From: Mesobacillus harenae | GTDB lineage: Bacteria > Bacillota > Bacilli > Bacillales > Cytobacillaceae | DNA length: 64,000 bases | Assembly (NCBI RefSeq): GCF_013343715.1 | Contig: NZ_JABUNR010000001.1 | Coordinates: 62,001-126,000, forward strand | Direction of reading: 5' to 3' | Shown: positions 52,322 to 61,169 of the stretch, one piece after another | Position numbering within the stretch: position 1 is the first letter of the stretch | How the letters are laid out: every line of letters begins with the position of its first letter | Position numbers and translations under genes: made by a program | The notes under the pieces: generated by a model | Databases searched by the model: none | What the model saw: only the letters and a program-made list of their open reading frames with translations | Told to the model about the DNA's origin: nothing

Positions 52322-53803
52322 ATGAAAAAAAGAAAATGGTATACGCTGGGGATTCTAACAGCTTTGGCAACAGGTTTATTGATTAGCGGATGTGCACAAG
52401 AAGAAAAAGCGGCGACTGAACCGAAAAAGAACGATACAGAAGAACACGGAAGTGAGCATGCTGCAAAAATGGAAGATTTCGAGGTGCGCCTTGCAGGCGG
52501 GAAGCTTGGCAGTGAGAGTATCGCCTTTGTCGGAGGCGGATCTAGCAATAAGCTTTGGGTCATCGATGCAAAATATCATAAAATGCTGACCACAATAGAT
52601 GCTGGAGGTGGAAAGCTCGAGCGGACGGAGCAAAAATACCCTAACCTTCAGGATACACATGCGATGACCTTTACAAAGGATTTTAAAATGATGTTTACAG
52701 TGAGCTGGTTTGATTACGATGAACCATCCTATGTGATTGCTTATGATCCGTCCACATTTGAAGAATTATGGCGGGTACAGGCAGGTAAAGGCGGGCATCA
52801 CGCTGCGTTATCACCGAATGATCAGTACTTATATGTAGCCAACCAATATGGTGATACGGTTTCTGTCATTGATGTAAAAGCAAAAAAGAAAATCAAGGAC
52901 ATCCCGACGGGAAAAGGAACCGACTATATTACACCTTCTATGTATTGGGACGGAAAAGCGATTGGTACTCCATACCTATTTGTAAGTGTCGATCAGGAAG
53001 ATAAAGTGACCGTAATTGACTGGAAGAAAAATGAAGTGGTAAAAGACATTCCTGTTGGCGGCAGCCTTCATGGAGTTAATCTGACGCCTGACGGTAAATA
53101 TGTCTGGACAGCGGTAGGCGGGGCAAAAAGTGTTGTCATTATTGATGCTGAGACGCTGGAAATCAAAGATAAAATTGCGTTTGAAGAAGGTCCAATTCAC
53201 ATCTCATTTAGCCCCGATGGCAAATATGCTTATGTTACAACCGGGAAAAACCAAATTTTCAAGCTTGATACGTCTACCTATGAAAAATTATGGAATTCGA
53301 CTGGTACGACAATCCCAGCTCATACTGGCATAAGCCCTGATGGCAGAGAACTATGGACTTTGAACCATGGAATGGACCAAAGGTATGGCTACCAATTAGG
53401 CGGCGAAGTTGTTAGTGGAGTACAAGTGTGGGATACGGAAGATGGCGAGTTGATTACCGAGATTCCGGCTGAGGGAGTTCCGCACGAAATTCAATTCGTG
53501 CCATATTCAGCTTTAGGTGGGGATGTGGCTCTATCCAGCGAGGAAGTCCATTCAAAAGGAACCCACTCGATTGCAGAAGCAGGTGAGCTCATTTACAAAG
53601 GAAGCTGCCTCAGCTGCCACGGATCCAATCTTGAAGGAAACAGCGGCCCAGCATTAAGTGCCATTGGCAGCTCAAAATCCAAAACTGAAATTTTCGACAT
53701 AATCACGAATGGCAAAGGCATGATGCCGAGTGGTTTAGTATCGGAAACCGATGCTAAGATTCTCGCAAACTGGCTTGCTGAGAAAAAACTGAAAGAGAAT
53801 TAA
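52322..53803 (+). CDS. YVTN beta-propeller lipoprotein with C-terminal cytochrome c domain
   Basis: The protein has 493 residues. The lipobox is LISGCAQEE. Residues about 50-410 form a YVTN-type seven-bladed propeller, with repeated patterns like LYVANQYGDTVSVIDV and GKYVWTAVGGAKSVVIIDAE. The C terminus is a cytochrome c domain: haem motif CLSCH in GSCLSCHGSNLEG, and a Met ligand candidate in KGMMPSGL. It resembles nitrite/haem-d1-type or other periplasmic redox propellers, here on the outer face of a Gram-positive membrane. It suggests extracytoplasmic electron transfer or metal oxidation. AGGAGGAT precedes the ATG. Confidence 0.85.
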   Translation: MKKRKWYTLGILTALATGLLISGCAQEEKAATEPKKNDTEEHGSEHAAKMEDFEVRLAGGKLGSESIAFVGGGSSNKLWVIDAKYHKMLTTIDAGGGKLERTEQKYPNLQDTHAMTFTKDFKMMFTVSWFDYDEPSYVIAYDPSTFEELWRVQAGKGGHHAALSPNDQYLYVANQYGDTVSVIDVKAKKKIKDIPTGKGTDYITPSMYWDGKAIGTPYLFVSVDQEDKVTVIDWKKNEVVKDIPVGGSLHGVNLTPDGKYVWTAVGGAKSVVIIDAETLEIKDKIAFEEGPIHISFSPDGKYAYVTTGKNQIFKLDTSTYEKLWNSTGTTIPAHTGISPDGRELWTLNHGMDQRYGYQLGGEVVSGVQVWDTEDGELITEIPAEGVPHEIQFVPYSALGGDVALSSEEVHSKGTHSIAEAGELIYKGSCLSCHGSNLEGNSGPALSAIGSSKSKTEIFDIITNGKGMMPSGLVSETDAKILANWLAEKKLKEN

Positions 53804-53818
53804 AGAATAATTTGTTTA

Positions 53819-53843
53819 GACGAGGCTTTCTCCTCGTCTTTTT
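53819..53843 (+). terminator. Intrinsic terminator
   Basis: GACGAG/CTCGTC stem followed by TTTTT, after the propeller-cytochrome gene. Confidence 0.88.
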
Positions 53844-53900
53844 CATTTTCGGGTGAAGCTGCGGGGCGTTATTTTGAATGAGAGATCCTTGAAAAAGGTT

Positions 53901-53985
53901 ATTCGATCAATTATGTTCATTTATCGATCATTAAAGTTCATTTATCGATCAAAGACTGAGATTTATTGATAAACCTGTGTCCAAG
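53901..53985. repeat. Four imperfect 21-bp tandem repeats (array A)
   Basis: Units begin at 53901, 53922, 53943 and 53964. The core TATCGATCA is shared by copies two and three and varied in the others; GTTCATT follows in two units. The spacing is exactly 21 bp. The array lies between the propeller-cytochrome and sortase genes. Confidence 0.7.
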
Positions 53986-54035
53986 TTGTGAAATTCTTTT
54001 ACCTAAGTTTATTCTCCTAAAAAAGGGACATAGTC

Positions 54036-54071
54036 CAAAAAAAGCAGGCCCATTAAAGAATGAGGCCTGCT
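54036..54071 (-). terminator. Terminator of the sortase operon
   Basis: On the minus strand AGCAGGCCTCA...TGGGCCTGCT is followed by TTTTTTT. Confidence 0.9.
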
Positions 54072-54088
54072 GCGGGAGTCTGGACTAC

Positions 54089-54712
54089 CTATATTTCGCT
54101 AGCCGGATCAGCTGCCACAAGGTCCGCTTGAATAATATAGCGGTCCGGGGCAGATCCAATATAGTTAAATGGGTAACAGGTAGTCAAGGTTAATGTCGGT
54201 TTCATTTTGCTGACGATAACCGACCTATCATGCTGGTCTGTTATCCAGGTTTCACGAATCTGATAATCGTAACTAATATTGTTGTATGTTACATACAAGT
54301 GGTCTCCTGGCTCAAGTGTATCCAGGTTTCTAAAAACTGTGTCCCGGTGGCCGGAAAGGACAACATGACCATTCTGATTGGGCGTTACAGTCCATTGGCT
54401 GTCATACATGCCAACGCCCTTTGTAAGGGTATCCTCATCACTGCCCCAAAACACAGGGTAGCCTTTGCCGAGTTTTGGGATGTCGAGCGACCCAACTGCT
54501 TCCCCGGTCGCATGCTCGTTTACTGCATGGGTTTCTGAGCTGACCGATTGAACCGTTTTAAGAGGCTGTTGTTCGTTCCAGCTAGGATGAGCTTGTTTTA
54601 TTTCCTGTGCCTGGTGGGTGACAGATTGTCCCTGGTCCCACCAGGTATACCCGTTCCAGGCTACAACGCTAGTGCCAATCAGGAAAATTAGAAAGCCAAG
54701 TTTTTTCCTCAT
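54089..54712 (-). CDS. Class D sortase
   Basis: The protein has 207 residues and an N-terminal membrane anchor. The sortase core shows VVLSGHRDTVF with the catalytic His, TLTLTTCYPF with the catalytic Cys, and SAPDRYIIQA with the Arg. The order and length fit class D sortases of Bacillaceae. It attaches proteins with an LPxTA-type signal to the cell wall. Its start has only a weak ribosome site 9 bases after the stop of the substrate gene, so it is probably translated by coupling. Confidence 0.9.
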   Translation of the reverse strand: MRKKLGFLIFLIGTSVVAWNGYTWWDQGQSVTHQAQEIKQAHPSWNEQQPLKTVQSVSSETHAVNEHATGEAVGSLDIPKLGKGYPVFWGSDEDTLTKGVGMYDSQWTVTPNQNGHVVLSGHRDTVFRNLDTLEPGDHLYVTYNNISYDYQIRETWITDQHDRSVIVSKMKPTLTLTTCYPFNYIGSAPDRYIIQADLVAADPASEI

Positions 54713-54721
54713 TTTTAAAAG

Positions 54722-55303
54722 TTAACCATTTACACGGTTTCTTCTGAAAATCATCATGGCACCAAATGCCATCAATAATCCGCCTGATAACATCATTAAT
54801 GGCATTGATGTAGCAGTGTCTGGAAGCTCTCCGCCGCTTTCAGTGCCTACAATGTCCATTCTGTCTACAAAGACCCACTTGCCAGCTTCATAGCTGTAAT
54901 CAATTTCGATGGTGTAATCTCCTCTTAATTGATTATGTCCAGTTTGAGTGAGCTTGTAATGATCATTATTGACCTTTTCCAGCGTAAAATCTTGATCGAA
55001 ATCAACGAGCATAGGACCTTCTGTTGCTCTAATTACCACATCTCCATCTCTCTCGATAAAATATGTGTCCAGATAATGATCCGTTAACGGGAATGTCATA
55101 ATTCCGTTCATATCCTGCTCTAGCCGGTCAAGTGAATCATAGTCTGTTAACATGCCATTCTCAACCTCAGGAAATATAAAGCTCTCAAATTGCGCCTCCA
55201 ATTCTTCAATCGGTGGTTCACCATGATTGTCAGCCAATGCCGGGCTATGTATTCCGGCCACCATCAATAAAATTGCGAATGCTGCAGTTAATTTTTTTAA
55301 CAA
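54722..55303 (-). CDS. Processed acidic surface protein with LPDTA sorting signal
   Basis: The protein has 193 residues. It has a signal peptide, an acidic body, and a C-terminal sorting signal: GGELPDTATS, a membrane helix MPLMMLSGGLLMAFGAMMIF, and a basic RRNR tail. This is the standard sortase substrate design; the LPDTA motif and the class D sortase gene next to it match the known acidic surface protein family. AAGGAGG supports the TTG at 55303. The mature protein would stand on the wall between the signal peptide and the Thr of LPDTA. Confidence 0.88.
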   Translation of the reverse strand: MLKKLTAAFAILLMVAGIHSPALADNHGEPPIEELEAQFESFIFPEVENGMLTDYDSLDRLEQDMNGIMTFPLTDHYLDTYFIERDGDVVIRATEGPMLVDFDQDFTLEKVNNDHYKLTQTGHNQLRGDYTIEIDYSYEAGKWVFVDRMDIVGTESGGELPDTATSMPLMMLSGGLLMAFGAMMIFRRNRVNG

Positions 55304-55500
55304 AAAAAAACCTCCTTAAAAAGTAGTCTACTAATTCCCTACCTTACTCGGAGTCTCGGTAAACGTGAAATTTGAAATTTTCAGTAAAAATTGTAATGAA
55401 ACTGAGATAAACTCTACATATTGTGGATATTTCATAGATTAACTTAATAAAAGTTTTGTGTGGAGAAATCTTTTTCCAGGAACAATCTACTTTTTTAGCA

Positions 55501-55584
55501 GATTGCATCAATGAAACTCATGATTGCTTCAATAATTGGGTTGATTGCATCGCTGATCCTCGTTATTGCATCAAAAAATATGTC
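55501..55584. repeat. Four imperfect 21-bp tandem repeats (array B)
   Basis: Units begin at 55501, 55522, 55543 and 55564 with the core GATTGCATCAAT varied by one to three bases. The period is exactly 21 bp, as in array A at 53901. The array lies upstream of the LPDTA-protein gene and downstream of the DUF4190 gene. Confidence 0.7.
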
Positions 55585-55629
55585 TATTCGAAAAACCTGT
55601 GACCAGGCTGTGACATTAAGCTTGTGCTT

Positions 55630-55905
55630 TTAAAATGAGCTGCTAAAAGGTACAACGAAAAAAGATAAAACCGCAATTAATACGAAAAAGAGCTGGATTA
55701 CAACTCCGACTATACTGCAAGTCAAACCAGCGATTGCAAATCCTCTTCCATCTTCATTTGATTTTTTGATCTCCTTCATGGCAATGTACGAGACGACTAT
55801 CCCAATTACTGCAAGGAGGAGTCCGATGAGAGGTAAAAAGATTGAAAGAATGCCAAGGGTTAATGAGATTACTGCTTTACTATTAGTTGGAACTTTTTCA
55901 GCCAT
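55630..55905 (-). CDS. DUF4190 family membrane protein
   Basis: The protein has 91 residues with two membrane helices: a short cytoplasmic start with SKAVISLTLGILSIFLPLIGLLLAVIGIV, a basic loop MKEIKKSNEDGRGFAIAG, and a second helix. This is the DUF4190 pattern. AAAAGGGG lies before the ATG. Function unknown. Confidence 0.8.
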   Translation of the reverse strand: MAEKVPTNSKAVISLTLGILSIFLPLIGLLLAVIGIVVSYIAMKEIKKSNEDGRGFAIAGLTCSIVGVVIQLFFVLIAVLSFFVVPFSSSF

Positions 55906-56089
55906 TCCGATTCCCCTTTTTAATATGATTTGGAAAGGACTTTTGATGCCGCTATGCTGACATTAGAAGGTATTCGCCACGAAGGTTCATTATTCCCAGG
56001 ATTGCTATCTAAGGTGGAGCAGTGAAGCTAGTGAACTAGCATTCATGTATAATTACTCAACCAAGCCAAAATTTTCATGTGACACAGTA

Positions 56090-56118
56090 TTGACATATTT
56101 CTTTTATTCTGCAATAAT
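56090..56118 (+). promoter_or_regulatory. SigA promoter of codBA
   Basis: TTGACA at 56090-56095 and AATAAT at 56113-56118 are 17 bases apart. The transcript would start near 56125, just before the PyrR site. Confidence 0.7.
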
Positions 56119-56141
56119 AACAATAATTAAATACTGGTACC

Positions 56142-56175
56142 TTTAATTCAGTCCCGTGAGGCTGACAAGGACAGC
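56142..56175 (+). promoter_or_regulatory. PyrR-binding RNA element
   Basis: TTTAATTCAGTCCCGTGAGG and the following CTGACAAGGA reproduce the conserved PyrR-binding loop of pyr operons, where PyrR with UMP stabilises an anti-antiterminator. The terminator at 56233-56269 follows. Confidence 0.88.
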
Positions 56176-56232
56176 GGAATTTATGATGACTATTGAGGTG
56201 AGGTGTATCCTGCCTTAAGGTTTTCATGAGGG

Positions 56233-56269
56233 AAAGGCTTCTTGTCGGAAACGGCAAGAAGCCTTTTTT
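56233..56269 (+). terminator. PyrR-controlled attenuator terminator
   Basis: AAGGCTTCTTG...CAAGAAGCCTT stem followed by TTTT, between the PyrR site and codB. High pyrimidine levels should favour this terminator. Confidence 0.9.
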
Positions 56270-56345
56270 CGTTCCAAACGTCTAACATACTCGAAGGATT
56301 CTTCGGTACCAGTTTCAAAAACAATATGAAATTGGGGGAATTAAT

Positions 56346-57611
56346 ATGAAAAAGGTAGATTTAGACTTTCCATTACAGGCAGTACCGCAAGCAAATCGCA
56401 GTGGATTTTGGAAAATGCTCGTGGTCATGCTGGGTCTGACTTTCTTCTCAGCGAGTATGTGGTCAGGCGGAACAATTGGAACAGGTTTAACCTTTATGCA
56501 ATTTATCGGAATTGTGCTAGCAGGGAACTTAATTCTCGGAGCATATACTGGTGCACTTGCTTACATCGCTGCAAAAACAGGCTTATCCACACACTTGTTG
56601 GCTCGTTACGCTTTTGGCGAAAAAGGATCTTATTTATCCTCATTTTTACTGGCTGCTACACAAGTAGGCTGGTTCGGTGTTGGGGTAGCAATGTTCGCAC
56701 TTCCTGTTCAAAAAGTAACCGGGCTTGATACAACTTTACTCATCGCGGTTGCAGGTATCTTGATGACCGTAACAGCATTCTTCGGGATGAAGGCCTTGGC
56801 CATCCTGAGTTTTATAGCAGTACCTTTAATTACGATTTTAGGAAGCTTCTCGGTTTTTAAAGCAACAGAAACAGCAGGCGGCCTGGAAGGATTACTTCAG
56901 TACCAGCCGGTTGAAACGATCGGGCTGGCAGCAGCCTTAACCATCTGTGTCGGATCATTCATTAGCGCAGGAACGTTAACTCCTGACTTTGCACGCTTTG
57001 CTCACACAAAACGTTCAGCAGTCATTACGACGGTCATTGCCTTCTTTATCGGAAATTCCTTGATGTTCCTTTTTGGAGCAGTTGGTGCAATCGCAACTGG
57101 GCAGTCTGATATTTCAGAGGTTATGTTCCTGCAAAAATTAATCATCCCAGCTATCCTTGTGCTTGGTCTTAATATCTGGACAACAAACGATAATGCACTG
57201 TATGCTTCAGGTCTGGGATTATCTAGCATTACAAAAATTACTAAAGGCAAAGTGGTCATTTTTAACGGTATCGTCGGTACAATTGCGGCAATGTGGCTTT
57301 ACAACAACTTTGTAGGCTGGCTGACGCTTTTAGGAACAGCTTTGCCATCGATCGGTGCCATTATTTTAGCGGATTATTTCATTGTAAATCGCGGGAAATA
57401 TAAGAAGTTTGACGAAATGAAATTTAAAGCAGTTAATTGGGTAGCATTAGTAGCATGGGCTGTTGGTATCGCAGGAGCGAACTTTGTTCCAGGTATCCCG
57501 CCAATCAACGCACTGCTAGGCTCAGTAATCACATTCGTACTTGTTTCCAAGCTTACAGAACAAGCACAGGCAAAAGGGACTGTCATGACTGAATTAGAAA
57601 AGGTGAGTTAA
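56346..57611 (+). CDS. codB: Cytosine permease (NCS1 family)
   Basis: The protein has 421 residues and about 12 membrane helices. The first helices carry SASMWSGGTIGTGLTFMQ and the central part SFISAGTLTPDFARFAHT, both typical of cytosine/purine NCS1 permeases. AATTGGGGGAATT lies before the ATG. It imports cytosine for the deaminase encoded 3 bases downstream; the pair is under PyrR attenuation. Confidence 0.9.
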   Translation: MKKVDLDFPLQAVPQANRSGFWKMLVVMLGLTFFSASMWSGGTIGTGLTFMQFIGIVLAGNLILGAYTGALAYIAAKTGLSTHLLARYAFGEKGSYLSSFLLAATQVGWFGVGVAMFALPVQKVTGLDTTLLIAVAGILMTVTAFFGMKALAILSFIAVPLITILGSFSVFKATETAGGLEGLLQYQPVETIGLAAALTICVGSFISAGTLTPDFARFAHTKRSAVITTVIAFFIGNSLMFLFGAVGAIATGQSDISEVMFLQKLIIPAILVLGLNIWTTNDNALYASGLGLSSITKITKGKVVIFNGIVGTIAAMWLYNNFVGWLTLLGTALPSIGAIILADYFIVNRGKYKKFDEMKFKAVNWVALVAWAVGIAGANFVPGIPPINALLGSVITFVLVSKLTEQAQAKGTVMTELEKVS

Positions 57612-57614
57612 TCA

Positions 57615-58883
57615 TTGATTATTAAAAACGCAAAGCTTAGAGGAAAAGAAGGGCTATGGAATCTAGCTATTAATGATGGAAAGATAACAGAAATCACACA
57701 GAGCAGTATCGAGGAAAATGGCAAGCAGGTGCTGAATGTTGACGGTTCGTTTGTATCAGCACCTTTTATCGAGCCGCATATCCATCTTGATACAACCTTA
57801 ACAGCAGGAGAGCCTGAGTGGAACCAAAGCGGAACCTTATTCGAAGGCATCCAAAGATGGTCTCAGCGAAAAGAAACCTTGACGGCAGATGATGTGAAAA
57901 ATAGAGCGAAGACCGCTTTGAAGTGGCAGATCGCTCAGGGCATCCAGCATGTCCGGACCCATGTAGATGTGACGGACCCAAGCTTAACGGCGTTAAAAGC
58001 CTTGCTTGAGGTAAAAGAAGAGATGTCTTCCTATGTGGACCTGCAGCTTGTCGCCTTTCCGCAGGAAGGAATTCATTCTTATCCAAATGGGGCCGAGTTA
58101 GTCGAAGAATCATTAAAAATGGGTGCTGATGTCGTTGGGGGCATTCCTCATTTTGAATTCACACGGGAATATGGTGTTTCTTCGATGAAAACAGCCTTTG
58201 ATCTAGCCGAGAAATACGACCGACTCGTCGACATTCATTGCGATGAAATTGATGACGAGCAGTCCCGATTTGTTGAAGTAGTCGCAACCGAAGCTTATGA
58301 GCGAGGCTTAGGCAGCCGGGTAACGGCCAGCCATACAACCGCAATGGGATCTTATAATGATGCCTACACTTACAAGCTGTTCAGGCTGTTAAAAATGAGC
58401 AGCATCAATTTTGTGGCCAACCCGCTTGTAAACATCCATCTGCAGGGCCGATTTGACACATACCCAAAACGCCGCGGGGTGACAAGGGTAAAAGAATTGC
58501 TTGAAGCAGGCATGAATGTCAGCTTTGGCCATGACGATATTTTTGACCCATGGTATCCGCTTGGCACAGGCAATATGCTTCAAGTCTTGCACATGGGGAT
58601 CCATGTATCCCAATTAATGGGCTACGAACAAATCATCAACTCAATCGATCTTATCACTAGCAACAGCGCAAAAACGATGAACATCGAAGAAAGCTATGGA
58701 ATTGAAATCGGAAAAGCAGCCAACTTCATTGTCTTAAATGCTGAGAACGAGTACGAAGCAATCCGCAAGCAAGCAGCCGTTCGCTACTCTATTCGAAACG
58801 GTAAAATCATTGCTGAGACGAAACCAAGTGAAACGGTGGTTACACTAGGATCGGATTCGGAATTTGTGAATTTCAATAAGTAA
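57615..58883 (+). CDS. codA: Cytosine deaminase
   Basis: The protein has 422 residues of the amidohydrolase superfamily. [20 protein letters not shown] carries the HxH metal motif, [12 protein letters not shown] the metal His and catalytic Glu, and [12 protein letters not shown] the final metal Asp region. It deaminates cytosine to uracil and ammonia. The TTG start at 57615 is supported by AAAGGTGAG; codB ends 3 bases earlier. The operon ends at a strong hairpin. Confidence 0.92.
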   Translation: MIIKNAKLRGKEGLWNLAINDGKITEITQSSIEENGKQVLNVDGSFVSAPFIEPHIHLDTTLTAGEPEWNQSGTLFEGIQRWSQRKETLTADDVKNRAKTALKWQIAQGIQHVRTHVDVTDPSLTALKALLEVKEEMSSYVDLQLVAFPQEGIHSYPNGAELVEESLKMGADVVGGIPHFEFTREYGVSSMKTAFDLAEKYDRLVDIHCDEIDDEQSRFVEVVATEAYERGLGSRVTASHTTAMGSYNDAYTYKLFRLLKMSSINFVANPLVNIHLQGRFDTYPKRRGVTRVKELLEAGMNVSFGHDDIFDPWYPLGTGNMLQVLHMGIHVSQLMGYEQIINSIDLITSNSAKTMNIEESYGIEIGKAANFIVLNAENEYEAIRKQAAVRYSIRNGKIIAETKPSETVVTLGSDSEFVNFNK

Positions 58884-58886
58884 ACG

Positions 58887-58920
58887 AAAGAGGCAGCAGG
58901 GCGACTTGCTGCCTCTTTCT
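58887..58920 (+). terminator. Intrinsic terminator of codBA
   Basis: GAGGCAGCA/TGCTGCCTC stem with TTTCT. Confidence 0.9.
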
Positions 58921-58962
58921 GCATAATACCAACCTTTCTAAACAGAATTCTGTTATTTTCTC

Positions 58963-58991
58963 TTGTATGTTCCAAAATATTTTGTTAGGAT
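58963..58991 (+). promoter_or_regulatory. SigA-like promoter of the thiazole operon
   Basis: TTGTAT at 58963-58968 and TAGGAT at 58986-58991 with a 17-base spacer, upstream of the TPP riboswitch. Confidence 0.55.
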
Positions 58992-59021
58992 GAAAACGTA
59001 TTCAATATTAAAAATGAATAA

Positions 59022-59120
59022 TTCACTAGGGGATCCCTTGATAAGGGCTGAGAAAAAAGTAGTTACTTTTAAACCCTCAAAACCTGAACAGGTTCGTACC
59101 TGCGTAGGGAAGTGTCCTTA
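59022..59120 (+). ncRNA. TPP riboswitch (thi box)
   Basis: ACTAGGGGATCC, GGGCTGAGAA, ACCCTCAAAACCTGA and CGTAGGGAAGTG occur in the correct order, a clear thi box of the longer-P3 type. A terminator follows at 59153-59189 and then the thiazole genes. Confidence 0.96.
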
Positions 59121-59152
59121 TTGTATATTTGCGCTTTAAAGGTGCATACCTA

Positions 59153-59189
59153 CAAAACCACTTTCCTGTTTGGGAAAGTGGTTTTTTTA
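59153..59189 (+). terminator. Regulated terminator of the second TPP riboswitch
   Basis: AAACCACTTTCC/GGAAAGTGGTTT stem and T run, of the same design as the one at 44180. Confidence 0.92.
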
Positions 59190-59241
59190 TGGTCAAAAAC
59201 GATAGAGGCGTTACGAGAATTAAACAAGGGGGTGACCTAAT

Positions 59242-59844
59242 TTGAAATTGATCTCTGTAACCAATGGCAAGCTCTCTGTACTAGACCTGGCATCACAAAT
59301 TATAAAAATGAAAGATACAGTCGATTTTGTACATATCCGTGAAAAATCTAAATCTATTGCTGAACTGGTTTATTTGCTGCAGCTGCTGAAAGAGGGAGAT
59401 GTTTCTGCGGGAAAGCTTGTGATTCATGATCGCCTGGACCTTTCTTTAGTTCAAAATATACCTAATATTCATCTGCCGGCAAGCGGTTTTTCTGTCAAAA
59501 GCGTAAGGAAACGGTTCCCTTCGCTGAGAATAGGACGTTCTGTTCATTCCTTACAGGAAGCAGAAAATGCAGAAACAGATGGGGCTGATTATGTTCTCTA
59601 TGGTCATATTTTTGAGACAAATAGCAAGAAAGGTATACCCCCGCGCGGCTTGGAAGAGCTATCAGAAATCAAAAGAAGACTGCATATTCCTGTCTATGCA
59701 ATCGGCGGCATTACGCCAGATCGGGTCAGCGAAGTTCAGGATGTTAAAACTGATGGAGTTGCAGTGATGTCCGGGATCTTTTCTTCCAGGGATCCGGCTG
59801 CAAAGGCGAAGAAATTTTTTGACAAATGCAGGGAGGGGAAATGA
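59242..59844 (+). CDS. tenI: Thiazole tautomerase
   Basis: The protein has 200 residues with a TIM barrel like ThiE. FVHIREKSKS, LVIHDRLDLSLV, IGRSVHSLQEAENAE and GADYVLYGHIF occur in order, and the phosphate-loop region AIGGITPDRVSEV is typical. It lacks the strict ThiE set, so the tautomerase that aromatises the thiazole is the best match. The TTG at 59242 has AAGGGGGTG. It overlaps the thiO start. Confidence 0.9.
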   Translation: MKLISVTNGKLSVLDLASQIIKMKDTVDFVHIREKSKSIAELVYLLQLLKEGDVSAGKLVIHDRLDLSLVQNIPNIHLPASGFSVKSVRKRFPSLRIGRSVHSLQEAENAETDGADYVLYGHIFETNSKKGIPPRGLEELSEIKRRLHIPVYAIGGITPDRVSEVQDVKTDGVAVMSGIFSSRDPAAKAKKFFDKCREGK

Positions 59845-60950
59845 TGAAGAACTATGATGTTGCTGTCATTGGCGGTGGGATTATTGGCTGCTCCATCGCG
59901 TACCACCTAGCCAAGGAAAAACTAGATGTCGCTGTATTTGAAAGCGGGCAAGTCGGCGGAAAAGCGACAAGTGCAGCTGCCGGAATGCTTGGTGCTCACT
60001 CAGAGTGTGATGACCTTGAAGTTTTCTATCCCTTTGCAAGAAACAGCCAGCTTGCTTACCAAAAACTGCAGGAAGAACTGGTGGATGTCTGCGGAATAGA
60101 CATTCAACTTAAATCAGGTGGAATTTATAAGCTTGCCTTTTCGGAGGGCGAAAAAAGCCAGCTTTCATCCTTGCTGGACCTGCCAACAGTTGAATGGCAT
60201 GGTTCAGCTCAAGTGCTCAAAAACGAAACGGCTGTCAATGAACATATTAACGGGGCTGCATATATCCGAGACGATATTCATGTTCTGCCAGGTTTGGCAT
60301 GCAGGGCATTCAGCAAAAGTGCACAACTAATGGGAGCCTCTATTTTCGAGTACACACCTGTTCTTAATGTTCAAAAAGCGGATTCCAGCTACTTCGTCAA
60401 AACTGCTGGAGGCAATATTGGGGCCAAGTATGTAGTCATTGCGAATGGGGTGTGGAGCAGCACGTTTTTTGAAGCGCTCGGATTAAGTCATCGAGTGATT
60501 CCTGTAAAAGGCGAATGCCTATCTGTTAGCAACGAAAGCATTTCATTGAAACATACACTTTTCCACAACCATAACTATATTGTCCCTCGGAGTAACGGGA
60601 CACTAGTTATCGGAGCGACCATGATTGAAAATGAATGGGATGAAAGACCGACACTTGGAGGAATTGAGGAGCTGATCGCAGCAGCAAAAGAACTGATTCC
60701 AGCTGCAGGAGACATGAGAATCGAATCATTTTGGGCTGGCTTGCGTCCGAGCACGTTTGACCAACAGCCATTCATAGGCTTTCACCCGGAGGAGAAAGGA
60801 ATCCTATTTGCGACCGGGCATTTCCGCAATGGAATTCTGTTAGCTCCAGGAACAGGGCAAATGATCAGGGACCTGATTCTTGAAAGAGAAGTAAGAAACG
60901 ACTGGATAGATGCCTTCAAAATTGATCGACAAAAGCAAGTACTTGTATAA
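59844..60950 (+). CDS. thiO: Glycine oxidase
   Basis: The protein has 368 residues (Bacillus ThiO has 369). The FAD motif DVAVIGGGIIGCSIAYHLA and SFWAGLRPSTFDQQPFIGF and ATGHFRNGILLAPGTG are typical. It oxidises glycine to the imine used in thiazole synthesis. The ATG at 59844 has the best distance to GGGAGGGG; in-frame ATGs at 59841 and 59826 are too near or before it. It overlaps the tenI stop. Confidence 0.93.
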   Translation: MKNYDVAVIGGGIIGCSIAYHLAKEKLDVAVFESGQVGGKATSAAAGMLGAHSECDDLEVFYPFARNSQLAYQKLQEELVDVCGIDIQLKSGGIYKLAFSEGEKSQLSSLLDLPTVEWHGSAQVLKNETAVNEHINGAAYIRDDIHVLPGLACRAFSKSAQLMGASIFEYTPVLNVQKADSSYFVKTAGGNIGAKYVVIANGVWSSTFFEALGLSHRVIPVKGECLSVSNESISLKHTLFHNHNYIVPRSNGTLVIGATMIENEWDERPTLGGIEELIAAAKELIPAAGDMRIESFWAGLRPSTFDQQPFIGFHPEEKGILFATGHFRNGILLAPGTGQMIRDLILEREVRNDWIDAFKIDRQKQVLV

Positions 60951-60963
60951 AGAGGTGGAAAAA

Positions 60964-61167
60964 ATGACGATTAAGCTAAATGGAAGAAGTGTAAAGCTGC
61001 CAACGGGAGTAAACACCGTTAAAGACTTGCTTGATCACTATAACCTTGAAAACCGGATTGTAATTGTCGAGTTGAACAAACAAATTACTGAGAAAAACCA
61101 ATACACTTCATTGTTTTTATCTGATGGAGATATGGTTGAAATGATTCATTTTGTAGGAGGAGGATGA
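60964..61167 (+). CDS. thiS: Sulfur carrier protein ThiS
   Basis: The protein has 67 residues of ubiquitin-like fold: [12 protein letters not shown], then [12 protein letters not shown], and a C terminus [12 protein letters not shown]. The terminal Gly-Gly is adenylated and thiocarboxylated by the ThiF system. GAGGTGG supports the ATG at 60964; a longer frame inside thiO is not used. ThiG starts just after, with an overlap of its possible first ATG. Confidence 0.95.
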   Translation: MTIKLNGRSVKLPTGVNTVKDLLDHYNLENRIVIVELNKQITEKNQYTSLFLSDGDMVEMIHFVGGG

Positions 61168-61169
61168 AT

